This document shows positions 1 to 9,239 of a stretch of DNA of 64,000 bases, piece after piece. The notes under the pieces were generated by a model. It saw only the letters and a program-made list of their open reading frames with translations. It ran no database searches and had not been told where the DNA came from. A program made the position numbers and the translations under genes. Within the stretch, counting starts at the first letter, position 1. Each line of letters opens with the position of its first letter. Location: positions 248,001 to 312,000 of the forward strand of contig NZ_JAUGQQ010000001.1 of assembly GCF_030410135.1 (NCBI RefSeq), given 5' to 3'. The DNA is from Aequorivita aurantiaca (lineage in GTDB: Bacteria > Bacteroidota > Bacteroidia > Flavobacteriales > Flavobacteriaceae).

Positions 1-263
1 CTTCCAATATATCTGCTAAGTGCAATTCTTGAAACGGAAGGAAGAATGTTCCAGTGGTCGTTGGCATTAAAATACTCATCAAAGATATCCCCTCTAGCAC
101 CAGCTGGGATACGTACTTGATCCTCGTTCAGTCCAGCTGAATAAACGTCAACAGCGTTCATACCAACCTCCACAGCCCAAGGATTGTTTTCGTCTTGCGC
201 GTTCGCTATTCCAATTCCTAGGAATAGGACAGCAGCAACTAATAATCTGTTAAGATGTTTCAT
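1..263 (-). CDS. OmpA-family outer membrane protein, N-terminal fragment
   Basis: Only the first 87 codons lie in the window; the gene runs off the left edge. The translation begins MKHLNRLLVAAVLFLGIG, a Sec signal peptide with probable cleavage after NAQ, followed by a mature start (DENNPWAVEVGMNAVDVY) that is the usual opening of flavobacterial OmpA-type porins: an N-terminal 8-strand barrel with a peptidoglycan-binding OmpA domain expected further on, outside the window. The family anchors the outer membrane to the cell wall. A strong Bacteroidota promoter lies just upstream (299-330), so it is probably a highly expressed monocistronic gene. The family call rests on the N terminus only. 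Confidence 0.75.
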   Translation of the reverse strand, partial: MKHLNRLLVAAVLFLGIGIANAQDENNPWAVEVGMNAVDVYSAGLNEDQVRIPAGARGDIFDEYFNANDHWNILPSVSRIALSRYIG

Positions 264-298
264 ATTCGATTGTTTAATTTTTAAGTGTTAATTAAGAG

Positions 299-330
299 CA
301 AAAGTAAGTTGTTAAATATTATAAACAAAA
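299..330 (-). promoter_or_regulatory. Promoter of the OmpA-type gene
   Basis: On the minus strand a -33 element TTTTG (326-330) is followed after 19 nt by a -7 element TACTTTTG (299-306), an exact match to the Bacteroidota consensus TAnnTTTG with the expected spacing. The start codon lies 36 nt downstream. Confidence 0.75.
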
Positions 331-388
331 GCAAATCTAATAAAATTTTCCTAAAATGGTTGCTCTTGGTACGGAAATAAAGGATTTA

Positions 389-1585
389 CTAAACTATAAT
401 CTCCAGTTTTTTTCCAACTTTAATGAAAGCATTTATTGCTTTGTCTAAATGCTCTCTGGTGTGTGCTGAAGACAGTTGTACCCTGATTCTAGCTTTTCCT
501 TTTGGTACAACTGGAAAGAAGAAGCCAATTACGTATATGCCCTCTTCCAAAAGCATGTCTGCCATTTGCTGTGAAAGCTGAGCGTCATATAACATAACGG
601 GCACAATTGCTGAATCTCCATCGATTATATCGAATCCTGATTCTTTTATTCCCTTTTTAAAATAGGCCGTGTTTTCAGCTAATTTGTCTCGAAGTGACGT
701 GTCTTTTGATAACATATCAAACACTTTTATAGATGCGCCAACAATTGCAGGCGCCAATGAATTCGAAAATAAATATGGCCGCGAGCGTTGGCGAAGCATA
801 TCAATAATCTCCTTTTTCCCGGTTGTATAGCCGCCCATTGCGCCACCCAAAGCTTTTCCTAATGTTCCGGTTATAATGTCTATTCTTCCCATTACATTCT
901 TTTCTTCAAGAGTGCCGCGTCCCGTTTCGCCAATAAAGCCTGTGGCATGGCATTCATCAATCATTACCAAAGCGTCATACTTTTCGGCTAGATCACATAT
1001 TTTATCCAATGGCGCTACAAGGCCGTCCATTGAAAATACGCCATCGGTAACTATTATTTTAAAGCGTGCTCCTTTATCATTTGCTGCTATAAGCTGCTTT
1101 TCCAAGTCCTCCATATTGCTGTTTTCATAACGATATCTTGCGGCCTTGCAAAGACGGACACCATCTATTATAGAGGCGTGGTTGAGTGAGTCGGAAATGA
1201 TAGCATCTTCCTCACCCAATAACGGTTCAAAAACTCCACCGTTAGCATCAAAACATGCAGCATAAAGTATTGTATCCTCGGTACCGTAAAATTCCGCTAT
1301 TTTGCTTTCCAGTTGTTTGTGGATGTCCTGGGTGCCACAAATAAATCGAACGGAGGACATTCCAAATCCATGGGAATCCATTGCGTCTTTGGCCGCTTGA
1401 ATTACATCTTTATGTGAGGATAGCCCCAAATAATTGTTGGCACAAAAATTTATTACCTTTTGGCCAGTGCTGATAGTGATTTCGGCATCCTGTGGCGATG
1501 TAATAATTCGTTCTCTTTTGTAAAGGCCATTTTCTTTTATCTCTTGAAGTTCGGCCTGTAAATGATCTTTAATTTTTCCGTACAT
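389..1585 (-). CDS. kbl: Glycine C-acetyltransferase (2-amino-3-ketobutyrate CoA ligase)
   Basis: A PLP-dependent fold-type I enzyme of the alpha-oxoamine synthase family that joins glycine and acetyl-CoA to 2-amino-3-ketobutyrate, or runs the reverse step in threonine breakdown. It has 398 residues, the normal family length. The Schiff-base lysine is K244 in GTLGKALGG; the [10 protein letters not shown] segment (210-219) carries the PLP-nitrogen-contacting Asp and the conserved His; and the GTQ..H substrate motif is near residue 84. The start MYGKIKDHL matches the family. It follows the helicase gene by 27 nt on the same strand, so the two are probably cotranscribed, though they have no evident functional link. 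No threonine dehydrogenase (tdh) is seen nearby. Confidence 0.93.
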   Translation of the reverse strand: MYGKIKDHLQAELQEIKENGLYKRERIITSPQDAEITISTGQKVINFCANNYLGLSSHKDVIQAAKDAMDSHGFGMSSVRFICGTQDIHKQLESKIAEFYGTEDTILYAACFDANGGVFEPLLGEEDAIISDSLNHASIIDGVRLCKAARYRYENSNMEDLEKQLIAANDKGARFKIIVTDGVFSMDGLVAPLDKICDLAEKYDALVMIDECHATGFIGETGRGTLEEKNVMGRIDIITGTLGKALGGAMGGYTTGKKEIIDMLRQRSRPYLFSNSLAPAIVGASIKVFDMLSKDTSLRDKLAENTAYFKKGIKESGFDIIDGDSAIVPVMLYDAQLSQQMADMLLEEGIYVIGFFFPVVPKGKARIRVQLSSAHTREHLDKAINAFIKVGKKLEIIV

Positions 1586-1612
1586 TTTTCCCTATTTTTT
1601 AGAGTATCAAAA

Positions 1613-4600
1613 TTAAACTTTATTTATTAGTATTTCCTCCTGATGGCAATAGATTAGCAATGTTTCTTCGACGTTAAATCCCATTTCGCTCAAGGCATTT
1701 GCATATTCTAATAACTGATCGCGATGGAATATGTTTACATTTCCGGTTTTATAATCAACTATCACCGCATTATTTCTTTCATCAATATTTATTCTGTCAG
1801 GCCTTAAAACCAAACCGGTTTTTGTAATAATATTTCTTTCGTTATAAATTTTGGCGCTACCATTAAAGAGTTCTTTTAAATCTGGATGATTCAAGATTTG
1901 ATGAATTGTTTTCTGCAGCTTTTCAAATTCTTTAGGTGATATGATTGAACGTAAGCTGAGTTCGGATAAAACGCGCTCTGCATCTGAACGAACATTTATT
2001 TTCGCCATAATTTCATGCAACAAATTACCTGCTGAAATGGCTGCATCTTGGGCTTCAAAACTTCTTTCCGACGAAACAATTTTTACACCATGGGCCATAG
2101 GGCTGCTGGCTAAATATTGTGGCTCTATTTGAGGAGCCAATTGTTTTAGCGGCGTTATTTTTGGCAAATCTACGCCGAACTCATAAATCATTTGTTGGGA
2201 ATTCCACATGCCGCGCTGTTTCAAAAATTCCATAAAAAGATGGTTATAACAAGTAGGTCTGTCCTCTTTCAAATCGGAAGGCATTTCCGCAAAAACATAG
2301 AGTTTTTCTACGGCCCGCGTTAAGGTAACGTACAATAAATTTATGTTATCTAGCTCCAACCTGCTTGTATGTTCCCTGTGTAAATAATGACCGACTTCTC
2401 CGTAATCCGCAATTTCAGACTTAAAATTGATATACGCTTCATTGAAGTAATATTGCTCATTCTCCAAAGGATACCAGAGCTTGTCGAATTTGGCATCATA
2501 CAACTGAATGTCCGCGAAAGGAAAAATAACCACCGGAAATTCAAGCCCCTTAGCCTTGTGAATTGTCATAATTTGGACTGCATTTGTACCCTCGCTTGCG
2601 GGAATTGAAGTACTTTCTTTTTTAGTTTCCCAATAGTCCAAAAATGCATTTTTTTCCGCTTGCGGTTGTTGTCCAAATTCAAAAACAAGGTCCATAAATC
2701 CGAAAAGATAGGCATCGGCGGCTTCCGCTAATTTAAATTTTTCAATACAGTATTCAAATGCTTCATAGATAGAGAGGGCGCGCATTTCTGAAAATTTGAA
2801 AAACACGTTGTGTTCTTCAAGATTTTCACTGAACTTCTCTTCAGAAATATTTAGAAACTTGTTGAAAAAGGAATGTTTCTCCTCTGAAATTTTTAAATGG
2901 TCATGGAGAAGATCCAGCAGTTGAATTTTGGCTTCCTCATTTCTTGCATACAAACTGACCTGTAACGAGAAAATTAGCATTTGCACCAATTTTGAAGATT
3001 TTAAAAGAAGGGTTTCCGAGGAAATTATGGGAACACCATGTTCCATTAAAAAGGCGCTAAGGGCAATACCATCTGCTTTCCGACGGGTTAAAATGCAAAT
3101 ATCACTTTCTGAAAATCCATTATTTTTTGCATTAATGATCGTATTTAAAACCAAGTGGGAATAAGCCACTTCCTTGTCGGACTTTATTTGTTTTTCAATA
3201 AACTCAAATTTCACGTAACCATTCATTTGTTGGTTACACTCTTGTTTATTCCCTTCTTCATACAGTTTGCCGTGCCCTTCATTAGCGAAATAGGAAGCGA
3301 CAAAAGTGAAAAAGGCATTGTTGAAGTTGACAATTTCGGCACAACTTCTAAAATTTGTTCCCAATGAAAGAACTTCCTTTTCGCGCTGAAAAGGATTTAC
3401 ATTTCCATATAAACCCATAAACTGTTCCGGCAACCCGCCTCGCCAGCGATAGATTGATTGTTTGGCATCGCCCACCAACAAGAGGCTAGCAGCGGTTGGT
3501 TCTAATTGTTGGGAAACTGCATTGTCAATTAGCGGAATTAGGTTCTCCCATTGCAATTTTGAGGTATCCTGAAATTCGTCAATAAAAAAGTGGCGGTATT
3601 TTTCACCCAATCGCTCATATATAAAAGGAGCGGGTTGGTTCTTAATTTCTTTATTTATCAATGAGTTGAATTCCGAAATAGGCAATACATTTTTTTCCTT
3701 CTTTATTGTTTCAATTTCCTGATAAACTAAATTAATTACAGAAAGAGGGGTTATATTCTTGAGAATATTTTCAATCAGAAAGAATTGAAAGACTAAGTTT
3801 TTACTTTGCGTAAAATTCGCAATAAAATCTGGAGTCAAGCTTTCGATAATATTACCAACATCCACTGAAACTCTTTTTGGATACAGCGGTTTCTCGCCCA
3901 TTGTTTCCTGCCATTTGGTTGCGAAGTTTATGTTATACTTTCCACAGGATAGATTTTTAAAATGAGTGGGTAAAAAGCCCCCACTAAAATCATCATTCTG
4001 CAACCCGCTTTCTTCAATTAGTCGAAGTGTTCGTTGGGCAATTTTTTCAATTTGTTCAGTAAGATATTTTCTTTGATGGAGAAGCTGCTTTTTGAAATCC
4101 AAAAAATCCTGCAACGATTTTTGTTTTAGAAAGGAAACTTGTGAAGCATTATTTTCCTCATAAAGTAATCTGGCGGCATTTGCAATATCCCGAGATATGT
4201 CCCAAGATTTGTCATCATCGGTTTTTTCCAATGCAAAATCCAGTAGCACTTTTGTAATATCATCTTTTTCACCTGCCTTGCTCAATAATGAATCCACTGC
4301 CTGGGCCAACAGTTCGTTAGTTTCAAGAATTACTTCGAAATTGGACGCCAATTTTAAATCGCGGGCAAAGGTGCGTATCAATCTGTGGTTAAATTTATCT
4401 ATGGTTTCCACACTAAAAGCGCCATAATTGTGCAACAGGTTTTTTAATATTTGGCGGGAACGGATTTGAATTTCCTCAGTAGTCATTGAATTTTCCTGAG
4501 AAATTTTCAACATCATTGGCGAAGGTGCCAATATGCTGTTTGGGGCACTGAAAGATACCAAAGTTTCAACAATTCTATGCTTCATTTCGGCCACCGCCTT

Positions 4601-4735
4601 GTTTGTAAACGTGATGGCCAAAAGATGTTTAAAATAATCGTTGCTTTTTGCCGCCAAAATAAGTTTTAAAAATTCCTTTACAATTGTAAAAGTCTTTCCG
4701 CTACCCGCCGCGGCATTATAAATTGTTATGGACAA
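1613..4735 (-). CDS. UvrD/RecB-like helicase-nuclease (AddA-type)
   Basis: A superfamily 1A DNA helicase with a C-terminal RecB-type nuclease, 1040 residues, expected to process double-strand breaks for recombination. Visible motifs are Walker A AAAGSGKTF (8-16), DEFQDT motif II (about 388-393), GDAKQSIYRWRGG motif III (about 420-432), a TIHKAKGLEFP motif V/VI region (about 720-730), and near the C terminus a full PD-(D/E)XK set: GNLLHEIM (about 905), RPDRI (about 979), VDYKTG (about 990), then QLLEYA. Both the ATPase and nuclease centres therefore look intact. In AddAB systems an AddB subunit is expected, but no such gene adjoins it here; the gene is followed by kbl. Start MSITIYNAAAGSGKT is typical, with Walker A close to the N terminus. 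Confidence 0.88.
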   Translation of the reverse strand: MSITIYNAAAGSGKTFTIVKEFLKLILAAKSNDYFKHLLAITFTNKAVAEMKHRIVETLVSFSAPNSILAPSPMMLKISQENSMTTEEIQIRSRQILKNLLHNYGAFSVETIDKFNHRLIRTFARDLKLASNFEVILETNELLAQAVDSLLSKAGEKDDITKVLLDFALEKTDDDKSWDISRDIANAARLLYEENNASQVSFLKQKSLQDFLDFKKQLLHQRKYLTEQIEKIAQRTLRLIEESGLQNDDFSGGFLPTHFKNLSCGKYNINFATKWQETMGEKPLYPKRVSVDVGNIIESLTPDFIANFTQSKNLVFQFFLIENILKNITPLSVINLVYQEIETIKKEKNVLPISEFNSLINKEIKNQPAPFIYERLGEKYRHFFIDEFQDTSKLQWENLIPLIDNAVSQQLEPTAASLLLVGDAKQSIYRWRGGLPEQFMGLYGNVNPFQREKEVLSLGTNFRSCAEIVNFNNAFFTFVASYFANEGHGKLYEEGNKQECNQQMNGYVKFEFIEKQIKSDKEVAYSHLVLNTIINAKNNGFSESDICILTRRKADGIALSAFLMEHGVPIISSETLLLKSSKLVQMLIFSLQVSLYARNEEAKIQLLDLLHDHLKISEEKHSFFNKFLNISEEKFSENLEEHNVFFKFSEMRALSIYEAFEYCIEKFKLAEAADAYLFGFMDLVFEFGQQPQAEKNAFLDYWETKKESTSIPASEGTNAVQIMTIHKAKGLEFPVVIFPFADIQLYDAKFDKLWYPLENEQYYFNEAYINFKSEIADYGEVGHYLHREHTSRLELDNINLLYVTLTRAVEKLYVFAEMPSDLKEDRPTCYNHLFMEFLKQRGMWNSQQMIYEFGVDLPKITPLKQLAPQIEPQYLASSPMAHGVKIVSSERSFEAQDAAISAGNLLHEIMAKINVRSDAERVLSELSLRSIISPKEFEKLQKTIHQILNHPDLKELFNGSAKIYNERNIITKTGLVLRPDRINIDERNNAVIVDYKTGNVNIFHRDQLLEYANALSEMGFNVEETLLIYCHQEEILINKV

Positions 4736-4763
4736 AATATTGGGATTAAATATCTCTTCGGAT

Positions 4764-4796
4764 TAAAAATACAGTTTTTATGGTTTATAAATCAAA
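4764..4796 (-). promoter_or_regulatory. Promoter of the AddA-like gene
   Basis: Minus strand: -33 TTTG (4793-4796), 21-nt spacer, then TATTTTTA (4764-4771), which matches TAnnTTTG except for its last base. It lies about 30 nt before the helicase start codon. Confidence 0.5.
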
Positions 4797-4858
4797 TTAA
4801 TCTATTGGCGAATAGAAATCTTATAAAAGCTATAACATTCTAAAGAATTAAGAATGTT

Positions 4859-4866
4859 TAAATTTG
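4859..4866 (+). promoter_or_regulatory. -7 element of the superoxide dismutase gene
   Basis: TAAATTTG matches TAnnTTTG exactly and lies 35 nt before the sod start codon. No convincing -33 TTG is seen at 19-21 nt upstream, so the assignment is moderate. Confidence 0.45.
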
Positions 4867-4901
4867 AGAGAATTTAATAATAACCAATAAAACAAAATAT
4901 T

Positions 4902-5510
4902 ATGTCTTTCGAACTACCGAAACTACCGTACGCATTTGACGCTTTGGAGCCTCATATAGATGCCAAAACAATGGAAATTCACCACGACAAACATCACCAA
5001 GGTTATACCGATAAATTAAATGATGCCATACAAGGTACAGAAATGGAAGGAAAAACCATTGAAAATATTTTGACCAATTTGGATATGGAAAATAAAGCTG
5101 TCCGCAATAATGGTGGCGGCTATTACAACCATAACCTTTTTTGGCAAGTTATGTCGCCCAATGGCGGAGGAAAACCTTCGGGAGATTTGGCCAAAGCAAT
5201 TGAAAGTGCCTTTGGCAGTTTTGATGCTTTCAAGGAAAAATTTTCGGAGGCCGCAAAAACGCAATTCGGTTCAGGTTGGGCTTGGCTTTGCGTTCAAGAC
5301 GAAGGAAAAGTAGAGATTTGCTCTACGCCTAATCAGGACAATCCCTTGATGCCGAATGTAGGTTGTGAAGGCACTCCAATTTTAGGGTTGGATGTTTGGG
5401 AACATGCGTATTACTTAAAATATCAAAACAAACGTCCAGATTATGTTGGCGCGTTTTGGAATGTAATCAATTGGGAAGAAGTATCCGCAAGATACGCTGC
5501 GAATAAATAA
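4902..5510 (+). CDS. sodA: Fe/Mn superoxide dismutase
   Basis: Converts superoxide to hydrogen peroxide and oxygen in the cytoplasm (no signal peptide). Length 202 aa, normal for the family. All four metal ligands are present: H27 (in EIHHDKHH), H77 (in YYNHNLFW), D164 and H168 (in LDVWEHAYY). The second-sphere glutamine appears in the C-terminal half (STPNQDNP, Q146), the position typical of Mn or cambialistic enzymes rather than strict Fe enzymes; metal use cannot be fixed from sequence. It is a single-gene transcript with its own promoter box and a strong hairpin terminator at 5533-5566. Confidence 0.95.
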   Translation: MSFELPKLPYAFDALEPHIDAKTMEIHHDKHHQGYTDKLNDAIQGTEMEGKTIENILTNLDMENKAVRNNGGGYYNHNLFWQVMSPNGGGKPSGDLAKAIESAFGSFDAFKEKFSEAAKTQFGSGWAWLCVQDEGKVEICSTPNQDNPLMPNVGCEGTPILGLDVWEHAYYLKYQNKRPDYVGAFWNVINWEEVSARYAANK

Positions 5511-5532
5511 ATTTTTCAAGATTAAAATTTTT

Positions 5533-5566
5533 AAATCCGCTGCCGAGAAATCGGTGGCGGATTTTA
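5533..5566 (+). terminator. Terminator after the superoxide dismutase gene
   Basis: A 14-bp stem, AAATCCGC at 5533-5540 pairing with GCGGATTT at 5557-5564 and continuing through two G-U pairs into CCGA/TCGG, is closed by a GAAA tetraloop. A T-rich tail follows. It starts 22 nt after the sod stop codon. Confidence 0.8.
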
Positions 5567-5700
5567 TTTTATGGCTACGAAATAAATAAAATAGAAATTA
5601 AGTGTGATCCTTTCGTAAAATTTTCTCTTTAATAGTTAAGTGCAAGTTTAATTTGGGCGCTAAAATTGAACTAGGATTAAATAGTCAATTTATACCAATA

Positions 5701-5786
5701 AAAAAAGGCAAACAAATGTTTGCCTTTTTTTGCCCCAAATCTACCATGAACTTAACCTACTTATGCTAATGGTATGTTCAAATATA
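5701..5786 (-). ncRNA. Putative small RNA unit A (hairpin plus terminator)
   Basis: Read on the minus strand: a TATATTTG box (5779-5786, exact TAnnTTTG); two bases later a stem with TACCAT/ATGGTA arms (5769-5774 and 5742-5747); a loop containing TAAGTAGGTTA (5753-5763); then GATTTGGGGC; and a hairpin AGGCAAAC/GTTTGCCT followed by a run of T (5701-5730). The predicted transcript is about 70-75 nt. Unit B at 6086-6172 has the same layout and the same conserved blocks. It could instead be a 3' UTR element of the purF-like gene, or a plus-strand repeat; Rfam was not searched. I do not recognise the family. Confidence 0.45.
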
Positions 5787-6085
5787 TGGCAATAAAAGGT
5801 TCAAAATTATGCTTTTAGATGAATAACCTATATTTTCGTTAAAAGACCTATTTTGCAATTATTCTCCATATAAGAGATATGTATACATTTAATTTTAACA
5901 CTTTTAAGCAAAGAGAAAACAGTTTAATACAAGGTTATGAGTACAACCAACACCTTATATAACCTCTCAAAAATTGAATGATTGCAGAAGAAAAAGCCCC
6001 GGGTATTGAGAAAGCCAAAACGATCACGAGAGCATTTTAGCATTAGTTTGCTTATCAAGACCCCCCTGTTCAAATCTTTGGCATG
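5787..6085. other. Gene-free stretch between the two RNA-like units
   Basis: About 300 nt, A+T-rich, without a plausible open reading frame (the longest I find is a 14-codon frame from 5938). A weak inverted pair AGGTTAT/ATAACCT lies near 5932-5965. Nothing else could be supported. Confidence 0.5.
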
Positions 6086-6172
6086 AAAAAAGGCAGGCTT
6101 TCGCCTACCTTTTTTGCCCCAAATCTTACCATAGACCTAACCTACTTACGCCTTATGGTAAGCTCAAATATA
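6086..6172 (-). ncRNA. Putative small RNA unit B (hairpin plus terminator)
   Basis: Minus strand: TATATTTG box (6165-6172); two bases later a perfect 8-bp stem CTTACCAT/ATGGTAAG (6155-6162 and 6125-6132); a loop with the same TAAGTAGGTTA block (6138-6148); GATTTGGGGC; then the terminator hairpin AGGTAGGC-GAAA-GCCTGCCT and six T. In this hairpin the minus-strand RNA pairs fully (one G-U) with a GNRA loop, while the plus-strand copy would have a C-A mismatch, so the minus strand is the likely transcribed one. It sits 100 nt after the stop codon of the purF-like gene. Confidence 0.5.
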
Positions 6173-6271
6173 AATTAAGTTTTCTTCACTAATATAGTGT
6201 CAATCAACAATTTCGTTTAAGTGAATTGGGTTTCCGATAAACGGCATGGGCCTTGTTAAAATTTGAAGAAA

Positions 6272-8170
6272 TTAATAGGCTCTTTCTGGATTACCCTCGT
6301 AAAAATTAATATAAGCACGATTCACAACCCTATTACCGCCTGCAGTAGGATAGTTTCCAGTAAAGTACCAATCACCTAGATTCTTCGGACACGCCTTATG
6401 AAGATCATCTACTGACTGAAAAATAAGCTTCACAGCAGCTCTAATATTCTCATTGCTAATTATTTCAGCAATTTTATCAGAAATTTCTTCATCTGTAAAA
6501 GGTGCATATAACTTTTTAACGTGATTGATAACATTGACGTCTTCCATAGCAATCTGCTCCCTGCACTTTTGATAGATTTCCTCAACTATGGAAGAAGTTC
6601 CTCTATCCTTGTGAAGTTCAAGCGCTGCCTGAAATGCAACTAAATCCTCCAGACGCGCCATGTCAATTCCGTAACAATCAGGATAGCGTATTTGTGGAGC
6701 AGAAGATACTACCACGATTTTCTTAGGATTTAACCGGTCCAACATCTTTAAAATACTTTTTCTTAAAGTAGTTCCCCGTACAATGCTGTCATCAATTATA
6801 ACTAAATTATCCGTTGGTTTTACCACGCCGTAGGTAACATCATAAACGTGTGCCACAAGATCATCCCGACTGCTGTCGTCAGTAATAAACGTTCTGAGCT
6901 TTACGTCCTTTATAGCTATTTTCTCCGTTCGTATTTTATGGGCTTGGATTTGCTGAAGTCTTTCTGCAGTCAGGCTATCCCTTTCATTTAAAATGGCTTC
7001 ATTTTTTTGTTTATTCAGTTCATCTTGGGCCGCTTCGAGCATTCCATAAAAGGACGTTTCCGCGGTATTGGGTATAAAGGAAAAAACAGAATTTTCAGTG
7101 TCAAAATTTATGGCCTCCAAAATCTTAGGCATTATAAGTTTACCCAACATTTTTCGCTCTTGATAGATTTCCGCATCGCTTCCACGGGAAAAATAGATAC
7201 GTTCAAAAGAACAGGATCTACGTTCCAGTGGGGCAAGAATTTCAGAAATTTTCATACTTCCATCCTTCTTTATTATAATTGCATTCCCAGGATCTAACTC
7301 CTTAACTTCTTCAAAGGAAACATTAAAGACCGTTTGGATAGCGGGCCGTTCCGAAGCAACTACAATAACTTCTTCATCTTGGTAATAATAAGCTGGCCTA
7401 ATTCCCGCCGGATCGCGAAGTACAAAAGCATCGCCATGACCCAGGAGTCCGGCCATGGCATACCCGCCATCCCAGTTCGATGCAGATTTTCGAAGAATTT
7501 TTGCAACCTTAAGGTTTTCGGCAATATAAGGTGACGCTTCCTGTTTGTTCATTCCCTTTGCCTTGGCTTTTTTATAGAGCTTGCTTACCGCATCATCTAA
7601 AAAATGCCCGATTCGTTCCATAACCGTAACTGTATCGGCCTTTTCCTTTGGGTGCATGCCGAGCTTGATTAGGTTATCGAATAGCTCATTGGTGTTGGTC
7701 ATATTGAAATTACCGGCAATGATAAGGTTCCGGTGCATCCAATTGTTCTGTCGAAGAAAAGGGTGCACATTTTCAACACTGTTTATTCCGAAGGTGCCAT
7801 AGCGCACGTGGCCGAGGAAAACTTCGCCAATATAGGGGATGTGCTTTTTTTGGGCCGCAACATCATCCTTCAATTCCGGATGGTTTTGAAATTCAAGATT
7901 GATGCGTTGGTTAATTTGAGAAAAAATATCCTGAATGGGCTGCGCAGCATTCGAACGAACGCGGCTTATGTAGCGCTCTCCCGGATTAACGTCTAACTTA
8001 ATACTTGCGAAACCAGCACCGTCCTGACCCCGGTTGTGCTGCTTTTCCATCATTAAATACATCTTATTTACTCCGTAAAAGGCAGTGCCATATTTTTCCT
8101 TATAGTATTCCAAAGGTTTCAACAGCCTTACCATTGCTATTCCACATTCATGTTTTAATGCGTCACTCAT
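6272..8170 (-). CDS. Long amidophosphoribosyltransferase-like protein (class II glutamine amidotransferase + PRPP-binding domain)
   Basis: A PurF homologue of 632 residues, clearly longer than the usual 470-510. The N-terminal class II glutaminase domain has the nucleophile C9 in HECGIAMVRL (exposed only after removal of eight residues) and the MEKQHNRGQDGAG motif. The C-terminal phosphoribosyltransferase domain has the PRPP loop VIIDDSIVRGTT at about 455-468. About 100 additional residues, partly charged and helical (QDELNKQKNEAIL and onward), precede the PRPP loop. Bacteroidota often carry this long form beside a normal PurF; whether it makes phosphoribosylamine or another product is not known from sequence, so no symbol is given. 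It follows the pfkB-type gene but a hairpin terminator lies between them. Confidence 0.8.
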   Translation of the reverse strand: MSDALKHECGIAMVRLLKPLEYYKEKYGTAFYGVNKMYLMMEKQHNRGQDGAGFASIKLDVNPGERYISRVRSNAAQPIQDIFSQINQRINLEFQNHPELKDDVAAQKKHIPYIGEVFLGHVRYGTFGINSVENVHPFLRQNNWMHRNLIIAGNFNMTNTNELFDNLIKLGMHPKEKADTVTVMERIGHFLDDAVSKLYKKAKAKGMNKQEASPYIAENLKVAKILRKSASNWDGGYAMAGLLGHGDAFVLRDPAGIRPAYYYQDEEVIVVASERPAIQTVFNVSFEEVKELDPGNAIIIKKDGSMKISEILAPLERRSCSFERIYFSRGSDAEIYQERKMLGKLIMPKILEAINFDTENSVFSFIPNTAETSFYGMLEAAQDELNKQKNEAILNERDSLTAERLQQIQAHKIRTEKIAIKDVKLRTFITDDSSRDDLVAHVYDVTYGVVKPTDNLVIIDDSIVRGTTLRKSILKMLDRLNPKKIVVVSSAPQIRYPDCYGIDMARLEDLVAFQAALELHKDRGTSSIVEEIYQKCREQIAMEDVNVINHVKKLYAPFTDEEISDKIAEIISNENIRAAVKLIFQSVDDLHKACPKNLGDWYFTGNYPTAGGNRVVNRAYINFYEGNPERAY

Positions 8171-8196
8171 AATTTTCTGAAACTATATAAATGTTC

Positions 8197-8222
8197 AAAA
8201 AACGCCCTGAAAATTAAGGGCG
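8197..8222 (-). terminator. Terminator between the PfkB kinase and PurF-like genes
   Basis: On the minus strand CGCCCT (8217-8222) and AGGGCG (8203-8208) form a 6-bp G+C-rich stem with an 8-nt A/T loop, followed by six T (8197-8202). It would end the pfkB-type transcript before the purF-like start at 8170. Confidence 0.6.
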
Positions 8223-8227
8223 CGTAT

Positions 8228-9151
8228 TTAGGTTAATTTGATATCAAACTGTGTCAGACTCTTAAATTGCTGGATTCGTTGATGCACCTCTTTGTTTGTA
8301 AGATTCAACAATCGCTCCGGCCCAAATTTTTCTACGCAAAATGAAGCTAAGGCAGACCCGTTTATTACCGCATTCTTCATATTACTATAGCTGTAATCGC
8401 CTGTTTTCGCCAAATAGCCAGTAAATCCACCGGCAAATGTATCGCCTGCGCCCGTTGGGTCAAAAACTTCGCGCAGCGGCATGGCGGGCGCAAAGAAAAC
8501 GTCGTCGTCACCAAATAATAGAGCGCCGTGTTCCCCCTTTTTTATCACCACATATTTTGGTCCCATCTCCATTATTTTTTGGGCTGCTTTTACCAATGAG
8601 TATTCTCCGGAAAGTTGTCTTGCCTCCTCATCGTTGATTGTAATAACATCTACTTTGGAAATAACTTTCATTAATTCATTCAAAGCGCTGTTCATCCAGA
8701 AATTCATAGTATCCAAAACAATAAGTTTGGGGGAATGCATCTGTTCAATCACGCCCAATTGGACGAGCGGATGTAAGTTTCCTAACATAACTACTTCGGC
8801 ATCGCGATAATTTTCGGGAACTTTTGGGTTGAAATCTGCAAGCACGTTCAAATCTGTTATCAAAGTGTCGCGCGTATTCATATCGTTGTGATATTTTCCG
8901 CTCCAAAAAAAGGTTTTTCCGTTTTCAACAATTTCGAGGCCTGAAATATCCATTCCTTTCGATTCGAGCATTATAAGATCTTCCTTCGGAAAATCACCGC
9001 CCACAATTGAAACTATTGCGCCATCAACCCTGAATTGTGAGGCAGCCAGGCCAATAAAGGTTGCGGCACCGCCTAAAATTTTATCGGTTTTCCCAAAAGG
9101 GGTTTCAATGGCGTCAAAGGCAACGGTGCCAACAATTACGAGTTTGCTCAT
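8228..9151 (-). CDS. PfkB-family carbohydrate kinase
   Basis: A ribokinase-fold sugar or nucleoside kinase, 307 aa, the normal length. Signature 2 is DPTGAGDTFAGGF (about 231-243) with the GAGD anion hole and catalytic Asp at about 237; the N-terminal GGAATFIGLA segment (27-36) matches signature 1. The substrate cannot be told. In Flavobacteriaceae this gene often sits upstream of the long PurF homologue, as here, which hints at a ribose-phosphate or nucleoside link, but this is inference. A TAAATTTG box on the minus strand (9174-9181) could be its promoter -7 element. Confidence 0.85.
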   Translation of the reverse strand: MSKLVIVGTVAFDAIETPFGKTDKILGGAATFIGLAASQFRVDGAIVSIVGGDFPKEDLIMLESKGMDISGLEIVENGKTFFWSGKYHNDMNTRDTLITDLNVLADFNPKVPENYRDAEVVMLGNLHPLVQLGVIEQMHSPKLIVLDTMNFWMNSALNELMKVISKVDVITINDEEARQLSGEYSLVKAAQKIMEMGPKYVVIKKGEHGALLFGDDDVFFAPAMPLREVFDPTGAGDTFAGGFTGYLAKTGDYSYSNMKNAVINGSALASFCVEKFGPERLLNLTNKEVHQRIQQFKSLTQFDIKLT

Positions 9152-9239
9152 AAAGGGTTTTTGAAATGAGGTGCAAATTTAATCAAATTAATGGGAATAA
9201 ATTACTTTTAACAACTCGCAATAATGAAGAAAATTGGGA

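Noticed and set aside
5938-5982. 14-codon frame between the two RNA-like units
   Set aside because: Too short, no promoter, no composition evidence.
5511-6271. tRNA or 6S RNA in the long gene-free stretch
   Set aside because: No cloverleaf with a TTCGA-type arm and no long bubble hairpin; only the two short units described.
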